Positions 15,921-24,075 of a stretch of DNA of 64,000 bases are shown here, piece after piece (positions within the stretch are counted from its first letter, which is position 1; each line of letters begins with the position of its first letter). Under the pieces are notes generated by a model. The model was given only the letters and a program-made list of their open reading frames with translations. It was not told where the DNA came from and ran no database searches. The position numbers and the translations under genes were made by a program. Source of the DNA: an uncultured Sphingomonadaceae bacterium (lineage in GTDB: Bacteria > Pseudomonadota > Alphaproteobacteria > Sphingomonadales > Sphingomonadaceae); the NCBI GenBank assembly GCA_937996655.1, contig CALKUK010000014.1:310001-374000 (forward strand). Direction: 5' to 3'.

Positions 15921-17312
15921 CTAAGCTACCGGAATGGACAGCCGCACCTTGAGGCCGGGGGCGGCATCCCCCAGTTCGATGGTGCCGCCGTGGAGCCGCG
16001 CGACGGCCCCGACGAGCGAGAGGCCAAGGCCTGCGCCAAAGCCGGTGCGGGACGGGTCGAGCCGACCAAAACGGCGCAGCGCTTCGGCGCGCTGGTCTTC
16101 GGGGATGCCCGGCCCGCGGTCTGACACCTCGACCCAGGCCATGCCCGCGCCCTCGCCCGTGGAGATATGGAGGCTTTCAGCCCCATATTTCAGGGCATTG
16201 TCGATCAGGTTGCCAATCGCCTGACCGATCAACTCCCGGTGCATGGGCACGATGGGGCCGGTGCCGGTGTTGACCTCCATCGCAAAGCCCTTGTCTTCCA
16301 CCAGAGGCTCATAAAGCTCGGCAATGTCGCGGATCATCGCGCCGAGGTCCGCATCCATGAAATGATCGCGGCCAATGCCGGCTTCGGCGCGGCTGATCTG
16401 GAGCGCGGTGGTCAACATGCCGAGCAGTCGGTCTGTTTCCTCGCCCGCCAAGCTGATGGCGGTGCGCAATGAGTCCTCATCCTCCTCCACCTGCGCGCGT
16501 TCCAGACGTGCTTTCAGGCGGGTGAGGGGGGAGCGCAAATCATGCGCCAGCCCGTCGGTCACGATACGCAGTTCAGAAATCAGCGTCTCAATGCGTTCCA
16601 GCATGGCGTTGAGCGTAGCGGCCAGCCGGTCGAATGTGTCACCACTGCCATCCAGCCAGACACGCTGCGACAATTGCCCCGCGCTCACGGCTTTGGCGGT
16701 TTCGGCAATATCATTGACGCGCGCATTGATGATGCGGACGGCGGCAAAGGCAGCAAAAAGTGCCAGCGGCAAGGCAAAGATGAGCGCGGTGCCGGTCGCG
16801 CGGTCCACGATTTTGGAGAGACGCCGGTCATTCTCGATGATCTGCCCGGTCAGCAGGCGGGACCCATCGGGCAGGGTGGTGACGAGAATGCCCATCTGCT
16901 CCGCCGTTCCGGAGCCGCTGCGATAAAGCTGAATTTCGCTCCAGCCATTTTTGGCGGACGGTGGCCAGCCCTCCAGATTGCCCGCCACCGGCTTGCCTTT
17001 TGGGTCTGCCAACAGAATGACGGCAGCCCGCCCTTCTGAAAAGAGGACGCGCAGGGCGGCAAGCTTACGAAAATCCTCTTTGCCCTGCTTCAAATAGACA
17101 GGGCCGAGTTCATCGGTCAGCCGTGCGGCATAGCTTTTGGCGTCCCGCTCCAGTTCGGCGCGGGTCAGCGTCCGCAAGGTCAATGTCATGCCTGCCGCCA
17201 GGATCAGCTCGATCCCGAACACCAGCGTGATGAACCTTGCGGTTGAGGAGTGCCAGAACTTCAGCACTGGCGGCGGGCTATTCCCCGGCGCCGAGCCGGT
17301 ATCCGGCACCAC
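15921..17312 (-). CDS. Sensor histidine kinase
   Basis: A 463-residue membrane kinase: helix 1 at about 25-47, a periplasmic sensor of about 130 residues, helix 2 at about 175-196, HAMP, then the dimerisation helix with the phospho-accepting His257 in GLAHDLRSPLTRLK. The ATP-binding domain has N box (IGNLIDNALKYG), G1 (VSDRGPGIP) and G2 (GFGAGLGLSLVG). The signal is unknown; the architecture is that of the EnvZ/QseC-type kinases. Its start overlaps the response-regulator end by 35 bases, so they are one operon; later in-frame starts are possible. Confidence 0.9.
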   Translation of the reverse strand: MVPDTGSAPGNSPPPVLKFWHSSTARFITLVFGIELILAAGMTLTLRTLTRAELERDAKSYAARLTDELGPVYLKQGKEDFRKLAALRVLFSEGRAAVILLADPKGKPVAGNLEGWPPSAKNGWSEIQLYRSGSGTAEQMGILVTTLPDGSRLLTGQIIENDRRLSKIVDRATGTALIFALPLALFAAFAAVRIINARVNDIAETAKAVSAGQLSQRVWLDGSGDTFDRLAATLNAMLERIETLISELRIVTDGLAHDLRSPLTRLKARLERAQVEEDEDSLRTAISLAGEETDRLLGMLTTALQISRAEAGIGRDHFMDADLGAMIRDIAELYEPLVEDKGFAMEVNTGTGPIVPMHRELIGQAIGNLIDNALKYGAESLHISTGEGAGMAWVEVSDRGPGIPEDQRAEALRRFGRLDPSRTGFGAGLGLSLVGAVARLHGGTIELGDAAPGLKVRLSIPVA

Positions 17313-17970
17313 GCACCGTATGGATCAGGGTCGCATCCCCTTCGCCGTCAATCTTCTTGCGCAGGCGGCTGACATGCACGTCGATGACATTGGTGCCTGG
17401 ATCAAAATGATAGTCCCACACGCCTTCCAGCAGCATGGTGCGGGTGACGACCTGCTCCTTATGGCGCATGAGATATTCGAGCAGGCGAAACTCGCGCGGT
17501 TGCAGGTCGAGCGGCCGGCCGGCCCGCTTCACCTTGCGCGACAGCAGGTCCATTTCCAGATCATGGCAGGTCAGAACGGTCTCCACGGCGCTCGCGGGGC
17601 CAGCCGTTGCGCGGCGCATGAGCAGCTTCAGGCGGGCGAGCAGCTCGGCAAAGGCGAAGGGTTTGGTCAGATAATCGTCGGACCCAGCGGTAAGGCCGGC
17701 CACCCGGTCTTCCACCGCGCCAAGGGCGGACAGGATGATGACCGGCGTTGTGATACCGGCGGCGCGGATGGCGCCCAACACGGCCATGCCATCCATGCCC
17801 GGAAGCATCCGATCTAGCACGATTGCGTCATAGGTGCCGTCGGTTGCGTGGAACAGACCGTCGCGTCCGTTATTGGCGTGATCGACCGCAAACCCCTGTT
17901 CAGACAGGCCTTTTACGATGAAATCGGCGGTCGTGTTGTCGTCTTCGACAAGCAGTATTTTCTGCGTCAT
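17278..17970 (-). CDS. OmpR/PhoB-family response regulator
   Basis: A 230-residue transcription factor: REC domain with acidic pair ED at 9-10, phospho-acceptor Asp53 in VLDRMLPGMDG and Lys in YLTKPFAF, followed by a winged helix (RLLEYLMRHKEQVVTRTMLL, NVIDVHVSRLRKKID, TVRGAGYRL). It is the cognate partner of the overlapping kinase. The target genes cannot be read from the sequence; the nearest upstream gene, a tyrosine phosphatase, is on the same strand 105 bases away. Confidence 0.93.
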   Translation of the reverse strand: MTQKILLVEDDNTTADFIVKGLSEQGFAVDHANNGRDGLFHATDGTYDAIVLDRMLPGMDGMAVLGAIRAAGITTPVIILSALGAVEDRVAGLTAGSDDYLTKPFAFAELLARLKLLMRRATAGPASAVETVLTCHDLEMDLLSRKVKRAGRPLDLQPREFRLLEYLMRHKEQVVTRTMLLEGVWDYHFDPGTNVIDVHVSRLRKKIDGEGDATLIHTVRGAGYRLGAGE

Positions 17971-18075
17971 TTTGGTTGCATAGCCCTTAGCAGCGCGTCA
18001 CCCCAAGCGGAAAGTGGTGACGACGGGGTTTGGGCTAGCAACTGTCCGTAAAGATTGGACTAATTCAGTTAAGTC

Positions 18076-18840
18076 TCACGCAACCAGTTCGCGGCGCAGC
18101 GTCTCCCGGCGCGCGGGCGTGATGCCGAGCACGTCTTCGCAATAGCGGTCAATGTCGCCGATTTCCTCAAGGGCGGCGTCGAGGAAAGCAGGGTGCACCG
18201 ACATCAGCGTGCGCACGGCGTCGTCTTCCATATCCGGCCCGAAATTCGCACGCACGGCTTCTGCGCCGGCTGCAATGCGCCGCTCCATGTCGCCTGCGAT
18301 GTTCGTCAGCAGATAATCCTCGACAATATCGTCATGGTGGACGCCCAACTGATGCTGGACCAGCGCGACGGCAAGGCCGGTGCGGTCTTTGCCTGCCAGG
18401 CAATGGACAAGGCTTGGCCCATGACCGTCGAGCAGCCGGTCAAACATCATCTGATAGGTTTGCGTGAGCGTGGGGCGGAACGGCATTTTCCGATAGAGAT
18501 CGACCATTGCTGCATGGGCTTCATCGGCCGTGCGGACACCATTGCCGGCGTCGAGATGGGATCCGGCACCCAAGGTGTTGCCGGGCGCAAAGACGACGTC
18601 TGCTGCATGGTCTTCGGCGCGGCGGCAGGGGTAAAGCTCCCGCTCACTATCGCTGCGCAGATCGACGATGGTGGCCAGGCCAAGGCGGCTGACGGCCTGC
18701 AGATCCTCAGATGTTGCCTCCCGATGCTGACCGGACCGGAACAGCATGGCCGTCTTTACCTGCCCGCCATCCCCCGTCCGATAGCCGCCATAGTCGCGGA
18801 AGTTATGGATGCCGGTCATATCAAGGATGCGAGTGGTCAT
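18076..18840 (-). CDS. Tyrosine-protein phosphatase, DSP/PTP3 type
   Basis: A 254-residue cysteine phosphatase. The P-loop reads HCLAGKDRTG with catalytic Cys147 and Arg153; HCxxGKDRTG is typical of bacterial Y_phosphatase3 enzymes, which can act on phosphotyrosine and sometimes phosphoinositides. The N-terminus NFRDYGGY and TAMLFRSGQH also fit. No signal peptide, so cytoplasmic. It is divergent from ahpC across a 236-base gap with two palindromes. Confidence 0.9.
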   Translation of the reverse strand: MTTRILDMTGIHNFRDYGGYRTGDGGQVKTAMLFRSGQHREATSEDLQAVSRLGLATIVDLRSDSERELYPCRRAEDHAADVVFAPGNTLGAGSHLDAGNGVRTADEAHAAMVDLYRKMPFRPTLTQTYQMMFDRLLDGHGPSLVHCLAGKDRTGLAVALVQHQLGVHHDDIVEDYLLTNIAGDMERRIAAGAEAVRANFGPDMEDDAVRTLMSVHPAFLDAALEEIGDIDRYCEDVLGITPARRETLRRELVA

Positions 18841-18954
18841 GCGGGTCGTCTACCTCCGGTGCCAAATTATGCCACCGCTAATCTATGGCACCCGCTTCCG
18901 ACAAACCGATGTCAGCGGGGCTGAACGATTGGATCACTCTCTCAATATCTAATA

Positions 18955-18969
18955 ATCGACTTAGTCGAT
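18955..18969. promoter_or_regulatory. Palindrome upstream of ahpC (ATCGAC-TTA-GTCGAT)
   Basis: A perfect 6-base inverted repeat with a 3-base centre, 108 bases before the ahpC start, within an AT-rich stretch. A candidate operator; peroxide regulators such as OxyR act on ahpC in related bacteria, but I cannot match this to the full OxyR consensus. Confidence 0.4.
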
Positions 18970-18978
18970 CATAGAGAG

Positions 18979-19003
18979 CGGACAATCCAATTGGCCTTGT
19001 CCG
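18979..19003. promoter_or_regulatory. Second palindrome upstream of ahpC (CGGACAA-N11-TTGTCCG)
   Basis: Perfect 7-base arms, with CCAATTGG nested in the centre, about 75 bases before ahpC. Together with the preceding palindrome it suggests a paired operator for the ahpC promoter. Protein partner unknown. Confidence 0.4.
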
Positions 19004-19076
19004 AGTCGGGAGGGTAGATAGGCTCTACGGCCAACGTGCCGCCCTATCCTCGATACCAACATAAGGACAAACTCCG

Positions 19077-19640
19077 ATGGCGCTCATCAACACCGAGATC
19101 AAGCCGTTCACGGCACAGGCTTATAAAGACGGCAAGTTCGTCACCGTCACCGATGGCGACGTGAAGGGCAAATGGTCGGTCTTCTTCTTCTACCCGGCGG
19201 ACTTCACCTTTGTGTGCCCGACCGAGCTGGAAGACCTTGCCGACAACTATGCCGAATTCCAGTCGATGGGCGTGGAAATCTACAGCGTGTCGACCGACAC
19301 GCACTTCAGCCACAAGGCATGGGCCGATACGTCGCCTGCCATCGGCAAGATCCGCTACACGATGATCGGCGATCCCTCGGGCGTTGTGACCAACAATTTC
19401 GACGTGATGCGTCCGGGCGTCGGCCTCGCTGACCGCGGGACCTTCGTTGTTGACCCGCAGGGCATCATCCAGGTGATGGAAATCACCTCGGAAGGCGTCG
19501 GCCGCAACGCGGTTGAACTGGTGCGCAAGATCAAGGCCGCGCAGTATGTCGCAGCGCACCCGGGTGAAGTGTGCCCGGCCAAGTGGGAAGAAGGCGAAAA
19601 GACGCTCGCTCCCTCGCTCGACCTCGTCGGTAAGATCTAA
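19077..19640 (+). CDS. ahpC: Alkyl hydroperoxide reductase subunit C (peroxiredoxin)
   Basis: A 187-residue typical two-Cys peroxiredoxin of the AhpC class that reduces H2O2, organic peroxides and peroxynitrite. Peroxidatic Cys47 lies in ADFTFVCPTE and resolving Cys166 in HPGEVCPAKW; length and spacing match the E. coli enzyme. It is recharged by AhpF, encoded next. A strong hairpin between the two genes probably sets AhpC above AhpF in amount. Confidence 0.98.
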   Translation: MALINTEIKPFTAQAYKDGKFVTVTDGDVKGKWSVFFFYPADFTFVCPTELEDLADNYAEFQSMGVEIYSVSTDTHFSHKAWADTSPAIGKIRYTMIGDPSGVVTNNFDVMRPGVGLADRGTFVVDPQGIIQVMEITSEGVGRNAVELVRKIKAAQYVAAHPGEVCPAKWEEGEKTLAPSLDLVGKI

Positions 19641-19693
19641 GCAAGACCCCCGGCTCCATCCCTCTCCTCCCCCAAATGGGGCGGAGCCAAAAT

Positions 19694-19720
19694 CCGGGAC
19701 CAGCCTTTTGCTGGTCCCGG
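19694..19720 (+). terminator. Hairpin between ahpC and ahpF
   Basis: A perfect 11-base stem CCGGGACCAGC / GCTGGTCCCGG with a 5-base loop, followed by ACCCCAATTTTA, a weak T-rich tract. It likely works as a partial terminator or a 3' stabiliser of the ahpC message. Confidence 0.65.
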
Positions 19721-19746
19721 ACCCCAATTTTACGGAATGATCCCCC

Positions 19747-21330
19747 ATGCTTGACGCAAATCTGAAGCAGCAGCTTGGCGCCTATATGGCGAACATCACC
19801 CTGCCTGTGGAACTGGTCCTGTCGCTGGACGACGGCGCGAAGTCGCGTGAGCTTGAAGAGCTGGCGACCGAGATCGCTGCGCTGTCTGACAAGGTGACGA
19901 CCGTCCGCAAGGATGATGACAAGCGCCGCCCGAGCATGATGATCCGCCGCGCCGGCACCGATATCGGCGTGCGCTTTGCCGGCATTCCGCTCGGCCATGA
20001 ATTCACCTCGCTGGTGCTCGCCCTCCTTCAAGTTGGCGGACACCCGTCCAAGGCCGCGCAGGAGCTGCTGGAGCAGGTTCGCAATCTGGACGGTGATTTC
20101 GCCTTTGAAACCTATTTCTCGCTCTCCTGCCAGAACTGCCCTGATGTCGTGCAGGCGCTGAACCTGATGGCGGTCCTCAACCCGCGCATCTCGCACACGG
20201 CGATTGACGGCGCGCTGTTCCAGGATGAGGTCACGTCCCGCAAGGTCATGGCCGTGCCGATGGTGTTCCTGAATGGTGAGATCTTCGGGCAGGGCCGGAT
20301 GGAGCTGGAACAGATCGTTGCCAAGCTCGACACCGGCGCCGAAGCCAAGGCTGCCGAAAAGATTGCGGCCAAGGGCGCGTTCGATGTGCTTGTCGTCGGC
20401 GGTGGACCGGCGGGTGCTGCAGCCGCGATTTATGCGGCGCGCAAGGGCATTAAGACCGGCATCGTCGCGGAACGCTTCGGCGGGCAGGTGCTCGATACCA
20501 TGGGCATCGAGAATTTCATCTCGGTCTCGCACACCGAAGGGCCAAAGCTCGTGGCGCAGCTTGAGCAGCATGTGAAGGATTATGATGTGGACATCATGAA
20601 CCTGCAGCGCGCCGAAAAGCTTATTCCCGCCACCACCGAAGGCGGCCTGCATGAAGTCGTGCTGGCGAACGGTGCGAGCGTGAAGGCGAAGTCGCTGATC
20701 CTCTCCACAGGCGCGCGCTGGCGGCAGATGGGCGTGCCCGGCGAAGACGAGTATCGCAACAAGGGCGTGGCCTATTGCCCGCACTGCGATGGCCCGCTGT
20801 TCAAGGGCAAGCGCGTCGCGGTGATCGGCGGCGGCAATTCGGGTGTCGAAGCCGCGATCGACCTCGCGGGCATCGTTGCCGAAGTGACACTCATTGAGTT
20901 TGACAGCCAGCTGCGCGCCGATGCGGTGCTTCAGCGCAAGCTCAACAGCCTGCCCAATGTCCGCGTGATCGTGTCGGCACTGTCAACCGAAGTCCACGGC
21001 GATGGCGAGAAGGTGACGGGCCTGAGCTATAAGGACCGTACGACCGACCAGCTGCATCACATTCCGCTGGAAGGCATTTTCGTGCAGATCGGTCTTGTCC
21101 CGAATACGGAGTGGCTGAAGGATGTCGTGGCGCTGAGCCCGCGCGGTGAGATCGAGATCGATGCCAAGGGCGCGACCAACATCCCCGGTGTGTTTGCAGC
21201 GGGCGATGTGACGACCGTGCCGTATAAGCAGATCATCATCGCGACGGGTGAAGGATCAAAGGCGGCGCTGTCTGCTTTTGATTATATGATCCGCCTGCCT
21301 GCCGAACAGGCTGAGGCGCTCGCTGCCTGA
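19747..21330 (+). CDS. ahpF: Alkyl hydroperoxide reductase subunit F
   Basis: A 527-residue NADH- and FAD-dependent disulfide reductase that regenerates AhpC. The N-terminal double thioredoxin fold has Cys128/Cys131 (SCQNCPDV), the flavoprotein domain begins VVGGGPAGAAAAIYAARKG, and the second redox pair is Cys344/Cys347 (AYCPHCDGP), followed by the NADH site VIGGGNSGVEAAID. All catalytic cysteines are in the expected places. The end is five bases before the convergent Nramp-like gene. Confidence 0.98.
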   Translation: MLDANLKQQLGAYMANITLPVELVLSLDDGAKSRELEELATEIAALSDKVTTVRKDDDKRRPSMMIRRAGTDIGVRFAGIPLGHEFTSLVLALLQVGGHPSKAAQELLEQVRNLDGDFAFETYFSLSCQNCPDVVQALNLMAVLNPRISHTAIDGALFQDEVTSRKVMAVPMVFLNGEIFGQGRMELEQIVAKLDTGAEAKAAEKIAAKGAFDVLVVGGGPAGAAAAIYAARKGIKTGIVAERFGGQVLDTMGIENFISVSHTEGPKLVAQLEQHVKDYDVDIMNLQRAEKLIPATTEGGLHEVVLANGASVKAKSLILSTGARWRQMGVPGEDEYRNKGVAYCPHCDGPLFKGKRVAVIGGGNSGVEAAIDLAGIVAEVTLIEFDSQLRADAVLQRKLNSLPNVRVIVSALSTEVHGDGEKVTGLSYKDRTTDQLHHIPLEGIFVQIGLVPNTEWLKDVVALSPRGEIEIDAKGATNIPGVFAAGDVTTVPYKQIIIATGEGSKAALSAFDYMIRLPAEQAEALAA

Positions 21331-21334
21331 CCGC

Positions 21335-22609
21335 TCAGGCCGGGACGAACAGGAACCAGAAGAAGATCGCGGTCGCCGCAGTCATCACGGCGGTCGCACC
21401 CCATCCCCAAAGAGTCGCACGATGGGGGAGCACAAGCTCCCCCATCGCTTTTTCGTTACGGACAATGAGCATCATCACCGCCATCAGCGGGGCAGCCAGC
21501 ACACCGTTGACGACAGCCGCCCAATAGAGCGCTTTGGCTGGATCAAGCCCGCCCATATTCACAACGCCGCCCACCAGCGTGGTCGCGGCAATCGCCCCGT
21601 AAAAGAACTTCGCCTGCATCGGTTTGGAGGCAAGGCTGCCGGTGCGGCCCATCATCTCTGTAATCGCATAAGCCGCGGACCCTGCAAGCACAGGCACGGC
21701 CAGCATCCCCGTTCCGATGATGCCAAGGGCGAACAGCGCAAAAGCGAGATCGCCTGCGATCGGGCGGAGCGCCTGGGCCGCCTGAGATGAGGTCTGGATG
21801 TCGGTGATGCCATGGGCATGGAGGGTCGCTGCGGTCGCAAAGACGATGGCGAGCGAGATCAGCGAACTGAACGCCATGCCCGTCAACGTATCGACGCGGA
21901 TGCGTTCCAGCTCCGGCCCGGCGGTGCGCGGTGTTTGATAAAGCGCCTTGGCATGGTGCCGGTGCTGCTCTTCAATCTCCTGCCCCGCCTGCCAGAAAAA
22001 CAGATAGGGGCTAATCGTCGTGCCGAGAATGGCGACAAGAGCGGTCGCATAAGCGGGTGTCCATTCGACATCGGGCACCACCAACCCCTTCAGGGCTTCG
22101 CCCCAGGGCACGCCGGCCACCATGACCACGGCGACATAGGTGAACAGGGACAATGTCGACCATTTGAGGACATTGGCGTAGCGCGCATAGGGCAACATCA
22201 CTTCCAGAACGACGCAGATGATGCCGAAGGCGAGCGTATACAGCGCGGCATTGCCGCCCAAGAGCAGCTGGAGCGCCGCCCCCATCGCGCTGAGGTCTGC
22301 CCCCAGATTGATGACATTGGCCACCAGCAGCAGCGAGACAATCATGACGAGCAGACCGCGCGGATAATGCCGCCGGACATTGGCGGCGATCCCACGGCCC
22401 GTCACGCGGCCGATCTCCGCGGCCACTTCCTGAATGACGACCATCAGTGGAAAGGAAAAGACGAACGTCCAGGCAAGGCCATAGCCGAACTCCGCGCCGA
22501 CCTGACTGTGCGTGCCAATGCCGGAGGGATCATCATCGGCTGCACCCGTAATCAGCCCCGGCCCCAGTCGTGACAGGAACCCTTTGGGCGATGTGGTGTC
22601 GTCACGCAT
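21335..22609 (-). CDS. Nramp-family divalent metal transporter, NRMT-like
   Basis: A 424-residue membrane protein with about eleven hydrophobic helices. Helix 1 has PGLITGAADDDPSGIGTH where Mn/Fe Nramp proteins have DPGN, and the helix 6 metal site reads TTISPYLFFWQA instead of the usual MPHN. The metal-binding Met is thus missing. Relatives with these changes have been described as Nramp-related magnesium transporters, so Mg is a better guess than Mn or Fe. Start ATG 22609 (MRDDTTSPKG) is preferred to an in-frame start at 22648. Confidence 0.8.
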   Translation of the reverse strand: MRDDTTSPKGFLSRLGPGLITGAADDDPSGIGTHSQVGAEFGYGLAWTFVFSFPLMVVIQEVAAEIGRVTGRGIAANVRRHYPRGLLVMIVSLLLVANVINLGADLSAMGAALQLLLGGNAALYTLAFGIICVVLEVMLPYARYANVLKWSTLSLFTYVAVVMVAGVPWGEALKGLVVPDVEWTPAYATALVAILGTTISPYLFFWQAGQEIEEQHRHHAKALYQTPRTAGPELERIRVDTLTGMAFSSLISLAIVFATAATLHAHGITDIQTSSQAAQALRPIAGDLAFALFALGIIGTGMLAVPVLAGSAAYAITEMMGRTGSLASKPMQAKFFYGAIAATTLVGGVVNMGGLDPAKALYWAAVVNGVLAAPLMAVMMLIVRNEKAMGELVLPHRATLWGWGATAVMTAATAIFFWFLFVPA

Positions 22610-22782
22610 GATGCAGTGATGCCATCCTTGTCTGCGAGATGCCAGCAATCAGTTGCGGGCGGGTTTGGAAGTCTAGTCGTCGACGAACTTGACCCATGCC
22701 GCATCGCGGACCATCTCACATGGCATATGCGGGCCAAAGCAGGTGCCGATCCATTTTACCCTGAACCGAAGGGACTGCTGCC

Positions 22783-22962
22783 ATGACAACAGGCTTTCGC
22801 CGCTGGCGCTGCCTCAACTGCGACTTCATCTATGATGAGGAGCTGGGGTCGGCCGAAGATGGATTGGCACCCGGCACGCGCTGGGAGGATGTGCCGGATG
22901 ACTGGTATTGCCCGACCTGTGGCGCAGAGAAGGTGGATTTCGAATTGATCGCGGCGGACTGA
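22783..22962 (+). CDS. Rubredoxin
   Basis: A 59-residue protein. Two Cys pairs, C10-LN-C13 (RCLNCDFIYDEELG) and C43-PT-C46 (DWYCPTCGAEK), bind one iron in the rubredoxin fold; PGTRWEDVPDDW between them is the family signature. It carries single electrons, for example from rubredoxin reductase to an alkane hydroxylase or to a peroxide-detoxifying enzyme. No such partner is adjacent, though the ahpCF pair is close. ATG has GAAGGGAC about 10 bases upstream. Confidence 0.95.
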   Translation: MTTGFRRWRCLNCDFIYDEELGSAEDGLAPGTRWEDVPDDWYCPTCGAEKVDFELIAAD

Positions 22963-23117
22963 CCCAAACCGGCACAGTGCGTAGCGCAATGGCTGGGGCG
23001 GTTACGCATATCGCCGTCCCTGTGTCGATTTGCGGTTGACGATAGTCTCATTTGTTATCAGTCTCCTACTCCAGAGCCACCAAAGGTGGCCTGGGGAAAA
23101 TGGGAGAGGGCTCTGGG

Positions 23118-23345
23118 ATGGTTCGCCTTCGCAATGAAGATGTGGCGCATTTGCGCCTTGTGACCGATCAGTCGGGTGCGGTCGAGTCAGCCGACGAGAT
23201 GAAGCACTTCGTGATGGGGATGATCGCCGTCGCGCTGGTTCTGTGCGTGGTCATCGGCAGTGTGCTGCTTTCCGACGTCCTGCGCATCGTCGCCAGCATG
23301 GTTTGTGACACTTTCGCACTGCCGACAATGGTCAGCTTCCACTAA
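23118..23345 (+). CDS. Small single-pass membrane protein, unknown
   Basis: A 75-residue protein: a polar N-terminal half (VRLRNEDVAHLRLVTDQSG) then one hydrophobic helix (FVMGMIAVALVLCVVIGSVL) and a short tail. I recognise no family. The ATG at 23118 follows GGGAGAGG at a normal distance; an alternative ATG at 23100 would cover that site. It stands alone between the rubredoxin and the convergent MarR gene. Confidence 0.5.
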   Translation: MVRLRNEDVAHLRLVTDQSGAVESADEMKHFVMGMIAVALVLCVVIGSVLLSDVLRIVASMVCDTFALPTMVSFH

Positions 23346-23385
23346 GCGACAGCGGATGCGCGCCGCCGCTTCGGCTCTGAAGGGG

Positions 23386-23901
23386 CTAGCGCTTCATCCG
23401 GGCTAGGGCTTCCAGCGTACTGCGCAGATCCTGCACGGCGTTGCTGCTGATCGGTTCGCATAGCCACCGCTCATGCTCGGCAACGATGGCCTTCGCCTGC
23501 ACCAGAAGGTCTCGCCCGGCATCCGACAGGAACAGGCCGAAAATGCGGCGGTCATCGGGGTTTTGTTCCGCGCGCACCAGTTCCCGCTGGATGAGTGACT
23601 TGATCACAACATTGACCGAGGACCGCTCAATTCCGAAATAGCGCGCTAGCGCCGCCTGCGGGATGCCGGGGTTGGCATTGATCAGCCAGAGGCATGAGAC
23701 TTCCTTGGGCGTCAGACGCAGCGGAGCCAGATCCCGTTCCAGCTGAAAGGTCAGCAGTGCATAGACTCGGGCGACATGGAGCCCGATGATATCGTCCAGC
23801 CCGTCCGCATTGCGCGGCAGATTGCGGTCTTCCTCGGGCAGGGAAAGGCTTTTTGGAGAAGGGGGCGTGGCGCGCCGCGCTACCTGTGCGTCCGTGGTCA
23901 T
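23386..23901 (-). CDS. MarR-family transcriptional regulator
   Basis: A 171-residue winged-helix regulator. The core LRLTPKEVSCLWLINANPGIPQ, then AALARYFGIERSSVNVVIKSL (recognition helix) and RAEQNPDDRRIFGLFLSDAG (wing with the DxR motif) is classic MarR. The first 45 residues are a low-complexity head. It faces the PAS protein gene across 174 bases, which may be its target or share its operator. Ligand unknown. Confidence 0.9.
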   Translation of the reverse strand: MTTDAQVARRATPPSPKSLSLPEEDRNLPRNADGLDDIIGLHVARVYALLTFQLERDLAPLRLTPKEVSCLWLINANPGIPQAALARYFGIERSSVNVVIKSLIQRELVRAEQNPDDRRIFGLFLSDAGRDLLVQAKAIVAEHERWLCEPISSNAVQDLRSTLEALARMKR

Positions 23902-24075
23902 CTAGATCTGCATTTCCTGTCGGACCGGCGTTTCCGCCTAATTGCGGGCTCATAAATAGGCTTTTCACGGCCGGGTCAATCGTCCGCGCCCGATGACGCC
24001 AATGCGGGTCAAATTAACTTCGTATCAACCAAATTCCTTCATGAGGAGGCCAACTTGATTTGTGGGGGATCCGAA

